Positions 1-5,385 of a DNA stretch of 12,912 bases are shown here, one piece after another. The DNA is from Dehalococcoidia bacterium (GTDB lineage Bacteria; Chloroflexota; Dehalococcoidia; Lucifugimonadales; SHYF01): the NCBI GenBank assembly GCA_009692985.1, contig SHYF01000036.1, positions 1-12,912 on the forward strand. Reading direction: 5' to 3'. Numbering within the stretch: position 1 is the first letter of the stretch; each line of letters starts with the position of its first letter. The translations under genes were made by a program, and so were the position numbers. The notes under the pieces are model-generated. The model ran no database searches. It was not told where the DNA came from and saw only the letters and a program-made list of their open reading frames with translations.

Positions 1-347
1 AGAAATGCGGTAATCTGTGCCATGAGGCCGAGCTGGATGGTTATAGGCAGCCGGTGGAGCATCTCGCCTGTCACCGACTTACCGGACAGCAGCGAATTGC
101 CCAGGTCGCCTCTCAGGACGTCTGATAGCCAGGTCAGGTACTGGATATGGAGTGGTTTATCCAGGCCCAGCTCGTGCCTCAAGGTCTCTACAGACATCTG
201 GTTGGCCTGGATGCCCCCTTCTACGTCTCCCAGGATTAACTGGGCTACGTCCCCAGGCAATATGCGCAGCAGGAAGAACACGATAAGAGACATCAGGAAG
301 AGCGTGGGTACCATGGCAAACAAACGGCGAACTAAGTACTTACGCAT
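1..347 (-). CDS. ABC transporter permease, DppB/OppB-like (partial, 3' end missing)
   Basis: This is the N-terminal 115 residues of an inner-membrane permease of the peptide/nickel (PepT) ABC importer family; the rest lies beyond the left edge. The protein starts MRKYLVRRLFAMVPTLF, and the pattern of a basic start, a first membrane helix at about residues 9-30 and then LRILPGD is the standard opening of DppB/OppB proteins. It is followed by the usual periplasmic stretch with LGLDKPLHIQYLTWL and GDLGNS-type motifs, and the second helix is just beginning at the edge. It follows the binding-protein gene on the same strand after a 117-nt gap with a hairpin, so the two are one transport operon. 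The ATG at 345-347 has only a weak purine-rich ribosome site upstream. The family assignment is firm, but the substrate cannot be read from this part. Confidence 0.88.
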   Translation of the reverse strand, partial: MRKYLVRRLFAMVPTLFLMSLIVFFLLRILPGDVAQLILGDVEGGIQANQMSVETLRHELGLDKPLHIQYLTWLSDVLRGDLGNSLLSGKSVTGEMLHRLPITIQLGLMAQITAF

Positions 348-384
348 TCTCTGTCTCTACCTTGCAACCTTTCTTGCCAGAGTA

Positions 385-436
385 AAAGAAGGCACTTCAG
401 TACAACTCATCCTCTGGCGAGGAGATTGCCTTCTTT
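385..436 (-). terminator. Intercistronic hairpin between binding protein and permease genes
   Basis: A perfect 10-bp inverted repeat, AAAGAAGGCA at 385-394 and TGCCTTCTTT at 427-436, encloses 32 nt. These contain a smaller hairpin, TCCTC (410-414), loop TGGC, GAGGA (419-423). Read on the minus strand, the outer stem ends in a T-rich run. It sits in the 117-nt gap after the binding-protein stop, where partial termination or mRNA 3'-end protection commonly gives more binding protein than permease. The structure is seen; the role is inferred. Confidence 0.5.
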
Positions 437-464
437 CTTGTTTGTCCACAGGCCATGAGGCTGA

Positions 465-2228
465 CTACTGCTCTACCCAGATGGTATCAGCCCGGTACTG
501 ACCGCTGGCGAAGCCTGAGCTCAGGCCAAAGGTGTGGTTCTTCACCCTCTTCCACCAAAAACCCTCATCGAACTGCTCTGGCATGGGCCCGTAAACCACG
601 TCCCGCAGGACAATGATATCCTCCATCTGCCTCACCAGTTGCTTCCTCTTGGTGATGTCCAGCTCGCCGGACATCTGGGCGTACATCTTGTCTATCTCGG
701 GATTGATGTAGCCTGAGACGTTCCTGGAGCCACCTGATATGAACATCTGCCCAATCAGCTCGTCAGGGTCCATGGTAGTCTGGCAATACCGCCAGGCGAG
801 GATGATGTAGTCTAGCTTGAGCTCCCGGTTGCTGCGCTCTACGGCCTCCGTCAGCTCCATTTTGGTGCGGATGCCCGCTAGGGCTAGCTGTTGATTGATA
901 GCCTCGTTCATCGTCAGGGTAGAACCGCTGGTAGCGCTCATCTGAGGTATGTCCATACCTTTAGGAAAACCGGCTTCGGTCAATAGCTTCTTGGCCTCCT
1001 CAATCTCCTGCTGTTTCTTGGCACCTGTGCCCCAGCCCGGCAACACGTTCCATATTTCGCTGGATGGTCGGCCAAAGTCGGAGTCAGCAGTGAACAGAAG
1101 CTGCGGCACAGTATCTCCGTTGTACACGGTGTTGCTCCAGGCCACCCGATCCAGGGCCAGGTTCATAGCCTTCCTCACCTTGATGTCATTGAAGGGCGGC
1201 TTGGTGGTTACCACAAAGGCCCCGTGGGGATGGCACCCAGCTATTCCCTTTCTATAGTTGACCCTTCCATCGTCCCGTAGTTTATAGAGTTGGGGGAGGT
1301 ACTGGGCGGCTGGTGACCGAGATCCGGTGTAGTCAATCTTGCCTGTATAAAATGCGGCTATGGTGGCTGGTTCCCCGCCAGTGACAGGCATCTCTATGGA
1401 GTCAAGGTATGGCAGACCCGGCTTGAAATAGTTGGGATTGCGTTCCAGCTTCCAGCCTGCTCCCGTAATGGCCGATTTCAGCAGGAAGGGCCCGGAGCCA
1501 AAGGCCTGGGACTGGAGGTCCTGGCGGGTGGTCTTATCGGGGTAGATGACGCAGGAGGCTATGGTAAGCGCCTTGGGCACGAAGGCGGCGCCCCGGGAGA
1601 TGTTGATTCGTAGAACATACTTACTGGGGGTCTCGATGCTAGTGACGTACTCCCTGAGCACGCCGCACCGTGGCGAAGATATGCCGTCGATCTCGCCCGT
1701 CATTTTCTTGAGGGAGTAGGCTACATCTGCGGAGGTCATTTCTCTGCCGTCGTGGAACTTGACCCCCTCAATCATGGTCAGAGCCATGGTCTTGCCGCTG
1801 TTCTCCAGGCGCCACTCCTTGCATATCTCACACTCTACTTTGTCGTCTACGTAGTTGACGAATACATTGTTGTAGAGTTTCGCTAAGGGGTTATAGTAGG
1901 GTTGGGTCGAATGGATCTGTGAGTCGTAGTGGGGGACATCGCTGCCCGAGATCCGGAATACGCCGCCCTTCTTTGGCTGCACGCCAGGAGTAGGCGAAGG
2001 CGAAGCCACGCTAGTGGGCGTTGGTGTCGCCACAGGCCCTGGACGCGTTGGCGTGGAAGTAGCCAGGGGCGCCGCTGTGGGTGCTGGTGTAGAAGTGGCA
2101 GTGGCAACAGGAGTAGGAGTGGGCGCCGGTGGTTCGGCTGCGCCGCAGGCCAGGGCGAACAACAGCGCCGGTAGTATCATTGCTACCAGTGGAACCTGGC
2201 GATGGTTGAGCTTGACTCGGATCTTCAT
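465..2228 (-). CDS. Peptide/nickel-type ABC transporter substrate-binding lipoprotein (SBP family 5)
   Basis: This extracytoplasmic binding protein captures a peptide or similar solute and delivers it to the permease encoded next. The 587-residue product has a basic N-terminus, a hydrophobic segment (about 13-27) and a lipobox ending ALAC with Cys28, so it should be lipid-anchored. Residues of about 30-88 are a low-complexity Pro/Thr/Ala/Val linker of the kind common in Chloroflexota lipoproteins. The SBP_bac_5 domain begins near KKGGVFRIS and carries family signatures such as GVKFHDG, ADVAYSL, GSGPFLLKS and ERNPNYF, with the C-terminal lobe containing FNDIKVRKAMNLALDR. Length is slightly above the usual 500-550 because of the linker. 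The ATG start is supported by AGGAGG (2237-2242, minus strand) eight bases upstream. It is the first gene of the importer operon, with a promoter at 2336-2364. The ligand is unknown. Confidence 0.94.
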   Translation of the reverse strand: MKIRVKLNHRQVPLVAMILPALLFALACGAAEPPAPTPTPVATATSTPAPTAAPLATSTPTRPGPVATPTPTSVASPSPTPGVQPKKGGVFRISGSDVPHYDSQIHSTQPYYNPLAKLYNNVFVNYVDDKVECEICKEWRLENSGKTMALTMIEGVKFHDGREMTSADVAYSLKKMTGEIDGISSPRCGVLREYVTSIETPSKYVLRINISRGAAFVPKALTIASCVIYPDKTTRQDLQSQAFGSGPFLLKSAITGAGWKLERNPNYFKPGLPYLDSIEMPVTGGEPATIAAFYTGKIDYTGSRSPAAQYLPQLYKLRDDGRVNYRKGIAGCHPHGAFVVTTKPPFNDIKVRKAMNLALDRVAWSNTVYNGDTVPQLLFTADSDFGRPSSEIWNVLPGWGTGAKKQQEIEEAKKLLTEAGFPKGMDIPQMSATSGSTLTMNEAINQQLALAGIRTKMELTEAVERSNRELKLDYIILAWRYCQTTMDPDELIGQMFISGGSRNVSGYINPEIDKMYAQMSGELDITKRKQLVRQMEDIIVLRDVVYGPMPEQFDEGFWWKRVKNHTFGLSSGFASGQYRADTIWVEQ

Positions 2229-2335
2229 GCCGTCTGCCTCCTGCCAATGTCACACATAAAGGGACGTTTCGGAACACAATCAGAGCGGGCTCTCCCGTGA
2301 GGCACTGAGAAGCGAACCTATAGAGATTAGCATCT

Positions 2336-2364
2336 ACTGTACTACCTGCTTTGCACAGTGTCAA
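2336..2364 (-). promoter_or_regulatory. Sigma-70-type promoter for the ABC importer operon
   Basis: On the minus strand a perfect TTGACA -35 box (2359-2364) is followed by exactly 17 bp and then TACAGT (2336-2341; four of six consensus bases). This predicts a transcript start near 2329 and a leader of about 100 nt before the lipoprotein ATG. It was found by eye, without a genome-wide background. Confidence 0.55.
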
Positions 2365-2390
2365 TCTACTGGCATGTATTCGAGTTGTAC

Positions 2391-2430
2391 CGTAATTCGG
2401 CTAACAGTGCCATGTGGACGACGAATTACG
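2391..2430. promoter_or_regulatory. 9-bp perfect inverted repeat upstream of the importer promoter
   Basis: CGTAATTCG at 2391-2399 and CGAATTACG at 2422-2430 are perfect reverse complements, with a 22-nt spacer. The nearer arm lies 27 bp upstream of the -35 box of the importer promoter, the usual place for an activator site. A regulator cannot be named. Confidence 0.35.
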
Positions 2431-2618
2431 TGCGCAGCGCCGTTTCCCTAATCTCAAATAGCAGGAAGTTCCAACAATGCCCAGCGTAGTGCTGGCCCGC
2501 CGAATGGGCATCCAGATGGAGGCCAACTTTTTGGCTGCTTAACTCTCCATCGGTTGCGGTCACACTCTGGCGGGATTGCACTGTTTCGATGGACAAAAGT
2601 TCCCCGATAATATACTTG

Positions 2619-2647
2619 TTGCGGATGCGCCGCTAGGTGTGTAGAAT
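2619..2647 (+). promoter_or_regulatory. Possible promoter of the SDR-queD-queC operon
   Basis: TTGCGG (2619-2624) and TAGAAT (2642-2647) are separated by 17 bp and lie about 40 nt before the SDR start. The -10 matches five of six consensus positions, while the -35 matches only the TTG. A second -10-like hexamer, GATAAT, lies at 2606-2611. Confidence 0.3.
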
Positions 2648-2686
2648 CGGGGAAATTCGGTGAAGGACAGTTGAAAGCGGTGGAGC

Positions 2687-3439
2687 ATGATGAACCTAAA
2701 GGGCAAGTGTGCCCTGATTGTTGGAGCCAAACGAATAGGCCAGGACGTGGCAGAGCGCCTCTCCCAGGAGGGAGTCAATTTGGCCATAGCCTACCGGACC
2801 TCTAGAGATGAAGCCGAGGTGCTCTGTGCCAGGGTCTCCGCCCACACGGAACGGGCATGCGTCGTCCAGGGCGATGTAGCCGTAGAGGATGATGTGAAGC
2901 GGATGATCCGCGAGGCATCGCAAAACCTGGGGGGGCTTTCTTTTTTGATTGACATGGCCTCTCAGTTTGCATGGACGCCTTTCATCTCTCTGAACGAGCT
3001 GGCCTGGGACAGTGCGATGGCCGAGGCGAAAGGCAGCTACCTACTGGCGGTACATGCCGCGCGGGTCATGATGAAAAACTCTGGACCAACCCGTGGCCAC
3101 ATTGTCCTCTTTGGAGACTCGGCTGCGGGAGAGCATCCTTACACGAACTACCTTCCCTATCTGACAGCAAAGGCCGCCACCGAGTTCATGACTCGCGCCT
3201 TTGCCGTAGAGCTGGCCAGGCACAACATACTGGTGAACGCCATCTGTCCAGGGCCGACTATGAAGCCATCAGACATAGAGCAGGATGTTTGGGATAGGAG
3301 AATCATAGCCAAAACACCCCTCAAGCAAGCATCCTCCACCGAAGATATTGCCGAAATGGTCGTGACGCTCCTCAAGTCCGAGACAATAACAGGCGAATGC
3401 ATAAGGGTAGACTCGGGAGCTCATCTGGTTAGTGGCTGA
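2687..3439 (+). CDS. Short-chain dehydrogenase/reductase, pteridine-reductase-like (PTR1/FolM type)
   Basis: This is a cytosolic NADPH-dependent oxidoreductase of the classical SDR fold, 250 residues, the normal length. The cofactor loop is G13-AK-R16-I-G18 in place of GxxxGIG. An arginine there is typical of pteridine reductases such as PTR1 and FolM and fits NADPH use. The usual NNAG motif is replaced by MASQF (90-94), resembling the NASxF of PTR1/FolM. The catalytic residues are present: Ser145, Tyr158 and Lys162 (YLTAK), followed by NAICPGP. It is the first gene of a plus-strand operon, 21 nt before queD, which supports a pterin substrate by context. Two ATG codons (2687 and 2690) are possible; GGTGGAG lies immediately upstream and is better spaced for the second. 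SDR membership is firm, while pteridine reduction is inferred. An enoyl-ACP or 3-oxoacyl-ACP reductase is the main alternative. Confidence 0.88.
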   Translation: MMNLKGKCALIVGAKRIGQDVAERLSQEGVNLAIAYRTSRDEAEVLCARVSAHTERACVVQGDVAVEDDVKRMIREASQNLGGLSFLIDMASQFAWTPFISLNELAWDSAMAEAKGSYLLAVHAARVMMKNSGPTRGHIVLFGDSAAGEHPYTNYLPYLTAKAATEFMTRAFAVELARHNILVNAICPGPTMKPSDIEQDVWDRRIIAKTPLKQASSTEDIAEMVVTLLKSETITGECIRVDSGAHLVSG

Positions 3440-3460
3440 AACTAGGAACAGTGAGGGCTG

Positions 3461-3874
3461 ATGTCCACATACAGAGTTACCAAGCAGATAAACTTCTGTT
3501 ATGGCCACCGCCTATTGAACCACAACGGCAAGTGTCGCTACCTTCATGGCCATAATGGCCTGCTGGAAGTGGACGTAGAGTCAACCGGCTTGGACAACAT
3601 GGGAATGGTCGTGGACTTTGGACTCGTCAAGGACGTAGTAAAAGGCTGGGTGGACACCAACCTGGACCATAAGATGCTGCTCTCCCGCAATGACCCTGTA
3701 ATACCGTACCTCAAGCAGCTTGGTGAGCCATTCTATCTGATGGATGGAAACCCCACTGCCGAGAACATCGCACGGCTTATCTTCCTTCATGCCCATGAGC
3801 TTGGTCTGAACGTGTCAGAGGTGCGGCTATGGGAAACTCCTTCAAACTGCGCGATTTACAGAGAAGGGGCATGA
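3461..3874 (+). CDS. queD: 6-carboxytetrahydropterin synthase QueD / 6-pyruvoyltetrahydropterin synthase family
   Basis: QueD-family enzymes convert 7,8-dihydroneopterin triphosphate to 6-carboxytetrahydropterin on the route to preQ0 and queuosine; PTPS relatives make 6-pyruvoyltetrahydropterin. The 137-residue product has the zinc ligands His16, His29 and His31 and the catalytic Cys25 in the CxxxHGH arrangement that marks QueD rather than PTPS-I or PTPS-III. It also has the catalytic LDH motif (LDHKMLL), PTAENIA and the closing substrate-binding glutamate in RLWETP. The first zinc motif reads FCYGHRL instead of the common FxAAHxL, a variant of a recognisable bacterial subgroup. The ATG has GTGAGGG just upstream. 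The gene lies 21 nt after the SDR and overlaps the queC start by ATGA, so it is co-translated with queC. Confidence 0.92.
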   Translation: MSTYRVTKQINFCYGHRLLNHNGKCRYLHGHNGLLEVDVESTGLDNMGMVVDFGLVKDVVKGWVDTNLDHKMLLSRNDPVIPYLKQLGEPFYLMDGNPTAENIARLIFLHAHELGLNVSEVRLWETPSNCAIYREGA

Positions 3875-4530
3875 TAGAGAAGGTGGCAATCCTTGCCAGC
3901 GGGGGCCTGGACAGCTCAGTCTTGATAGCCGACTATGCCAGAAGTTCTCAGGTCTTTCCCATCTACATACAGGGAGGCCTATCCTGGGAAACAATGGAGC
4001 TTAAAGCGCTGCGGTCATTCCTGGCGGCCATATGCAACCCTAATGTGGAACAGATAACAGTCCTGCAGATGCCTGCGGGCCCGTTATACAGCGACCACTG
4101 GAGCATGACAGGCCAGGGAGTGCCCAGGGCAGACGAGCCCGGCAGGAACGTCTACATCCCTGGACGAAACATCCTGCTCATATGCCCGACAGCCGTTTGG
4201 TGCAGCATACAGGGCATTCACAGGATAGCATTGGCGTCCCTAAACGAAAACAATTTCGCCGATGCCATGCCTGAGTTTTTCCAGAGCCTGGCCAGCGCTC
4301 TTTCCACCGGGCTGGAACATGAGATCAGATTAGAATCCCCGTACAGCGGCCTTAGCAAATGGGAGCTCATCGCCAAATACAGCGGCCTGCCCTTGCACTT
4401 GACTCTCACCTGCATGGTCCCAGTAGGCGGGAAACACTGTGGCAAGTGCAACAAATGCCATGAACGTCACTCGGCGTTCGTAAAGGCCGCGATCCAGGAC
4501 CAAACACCATACGCCGCTGTCCCGAAATAG
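3871..4530 (+). CDS. queC: 7-cyano-7-deazaguanine (preQ0) synthase QueC-like
   Basis: QueC turns 7-carboxy-7-deazaguanine into preQ0 using ATP and ammonia. The 219-residue product has the PP-loop ATP motif SGGLDSS (10-16), the VYIPGRN motif (94-100) that binds the substrate region in QueC, and a C-terminal zinc site Cys181, Cys190, Cys193, Cys196 (CGKCNKC). I chose the ATG at 3871, which overlaps the queD stop as ATGA and follows GAGAAGG, over an in-frame ATG at 3829 inside queD. It is the last gene of the SDR-queD-queC operon; queE, which normally makes the QueC substrate, is not in the window. QueC relatives (for example QatC and Cap9 of antiviral systems) act on proteins, but no partner genes of those systems are present, so a preQ0 role is preferred. 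Confidence 0.88.
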   Translation: MIEKVAILASGGLDSSVLIADYARSSQVFPIYIQGGLSWETMELKALRSFLAAICNPNVEQITVLQMPAGPLYSDHWSMTGQGVPRADEPGRNVYIPGRNILLICPTAVWCSIQGIHRIALASLNENNFADAMPEFFQSLASALSTGLEHEIRLESPYSGLSKWELIAKYSGLPLHLTLTCMVPVGGKHCGKCNKCHERHSAFVKAAIQDQTPYAAVPK

Positions 4531-4545
4531 AGGATTTGAAGATTT

Positions 4546-4604
4546 CTGGGGGACACCCCCAGTTCCCCCGACAATGGGGTTTCGCCCCCCTGGACTCCCC
4601 ATTT
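4546..4604 (+). repeat. Intergenic repeat element, copy 1 (terminator-like)
   Basis: This G/C-rich element just after queC contains a 7-bp stem with a 3-nt loop (CTGGGGG-ACA-CCCCCAG, 4546-4562), then a second hairpin GGGG-TTTCG-CCCC (4576-4588), then TGGACTCCCC and a T-rich tail. It aligns with copies at 8111 and 12266: all share the order hairpin, a GGG(C)-TTC-GCCC core, C/T GGACTCCCC-like box, T-rich end, in the same orientation. It probably also serves as the terminator of the queC operon. Confidence 0.75.
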
Positions 4605-4665
4605 TAGTTGCGGTACTCACTTGCACGTTGACGGTGTCCCTGGCTTGCGATACTCTGGGCTTGGA

Positions 4666-4700
4666 TGGGTGGTTCGACAAGCTCACCATCAGCGGACGCT
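4666..4700 (+). repeat. REP-like element (GTTCGACAAGCTCACC type)
   Basis: The stretch containing GGTTCGACAAGCTCACCATC (4671-4690) followed by AGCGGACG matches from memory a short repeat scattered between genes of many environmental bacteria, whose translation gives spurious peptides such as RQAHH or VSLSNH. Only one copy is in the window, so repeat status rests on outside knowledge. Confidence 0.5.
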
Positions 4701-4719
4701 GGGCGGTGACCTTGGGCCA

Positions 4720-5217
4720 GTGACGTGGGCCGTATATGACAGATCTCGGATTAAGCATTTGTTAAAGAAGCTTGGGCTGGCGCTGCCTGCACCGGTGCTG
4801 TGGCTTCTCTCCATGGCCCTTCCAGCGGTTAGCTATGGTGGCGGTGGACTGCAGGGTCACGAGGCGGCGCTCTTTTTTGTTGGGACACTCGTGAACTGGC
4901 GAAATGACTCTTCGGGCGCAGGACCGGTGCTTCGATTCACGTATCTCGGGCTAACTGCTCTGGTGCTCATTGGCTTTGCGCGCCTGTTTCGCCGCCGGTA
5001 CTGGTTCCCAGGGGCTATCAGTGGCATAGAGCTGCTGGTAATGACCGCTGGACTATACCTCACCCCGATAGGGCTTTCGTTCGCCTCAGAAGATCGGTAT
5101 GTCCTAGCCCTTTACTGTCTAAGTACGTTCTCGAACTTTTTGATGCTTGAGTGTACGGGAGCAATGCTGTTCTCCCGGTACACCCCCATGACACCGCGCC
5201 TGCGGCCTATGACGTAG
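4720..5217 (+). CDS. Uncharacterised four-helix membrane protein
   Basis: I do not recognise a named family with certainty. From a GTG at 4720 the product is 165 residues with four likely membrane helices: about 20-38 (ending in LPAVSY), 70-90, 99-121 and 127-152. A GGGGLQGHEAAL loop follows the first helix, and a basic RLFRRRYWFPG loop separates helices 2 and 3. The LPA...GxEA arrangement resembles small uncharacterised inner-membrane proteins in diverse bacteria. The open frame extends up to 4621 but that part is repeat sequence, so the start must be downstream; TTG at 4759, giving 152 residues with a Lys-rich N-terminus, is equally possible. Neither has a good ribosome site. The role is unknown and the gene appears to stand alone between the queC operon and the thiamine-diphosphate enzyme. 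Confidence 0.6.
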   Translation: MTWAVYDRSRIKHLLKKLGLALPAPVLWLLSMALPAVSYGGGGLQGHEAALFFVGTLVNWRNDSSGAGPVLRFTYLGLTALVLIGFARLFRRRYWFPGAISGIELLVMTAGLYLTPIGLSFASEDRYVLALYCLSTFSNFLMLECTGAMLFSRYTPMTPRLRPMT

Positions 5218-5287
5218 TCCATCTGCGGTAATACGGGATCATAGACTGCGGCCAATGATGTGGTATAGATGCAGGTGACAGGGCAAG

Positions 5288-5315
5288 GCAGGCCCTGGAG
5301 GACGAGAGGGCCTGC
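5288..5315. promoter_or_regulatory. Perfect 9-bp stem-loop upstream of the ThDP enzyme gene
   Basis: GCAGGCCCT (5288-5296) and AGGGCCTGC (5307-5315) are perfect reverse complements around a 10-nt loop, GGAGGACGAG. The hairpin lies 70 nt before the ATG at 5386. There is no T-run after it, so it is more likely an operator or a leader structure than an intrinsic terminator. Its function is not known. Confidence 0.45.
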
Positions 5316-5385
5316 GATAGAATGGCTCTGGACGTTAATGAATGGCAAGTGCGAAGGGTTCCATCTTTACGAGAGAGGGCTAAAC

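Larger units (their letters stand above)
2229..2686. other. Divergent intergenic region between importer and SDR-queD-queC operons
   Basis: This 458-bp region separates two divergent operons. It holds the importer ribosome site, promoter and inverted repeat on the left. The middle holds a 21-codon ATG frame at 2477-2542 that overlaps small dyads (CCAGC/GCTGG at 2481-2495; ATGCCCA/TGGGCAT at 2477-2511). A weak promoter for the SDR operon lies on the right. I see no convincing gene, RNA gene or preQ1 riboswitch consensus in it. Confidence 0.6.

Noticed and set aside
1883..2260. Several overlapping frames over the lipoprotein N-terminus
   Set aside because: The low-complexity Pro/Thr linker leaves all frames open; only the minus-strand lipoprotein frame has a lipobox, a ribosome site and a binding-protein domain.
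2543..2690. A preQ1 riboswitch before the SDR-queD-queC operon
   Set aside because: I looked for the compact C-rich hairpin followed by an A-rich tail (AAAAAACTA-like) and did not find it; a covariance search would be decisive.
3871..4530. QueC homologue as part of a Qat or type IV CBASS antiviral system
   Set aside because: No partner ATPase, nuclease, cyclase or TGT-like gene is adjacent; neighbours are QueD and an SDR, which point to metabolism.
4330..4758. Minus-strand frame of 142 codons containing a VSLSNHP peptide
   Set aside because: That peptide is the translation of the REP-like repeat; the rest is antisense to queC and covers repeat copy 1.
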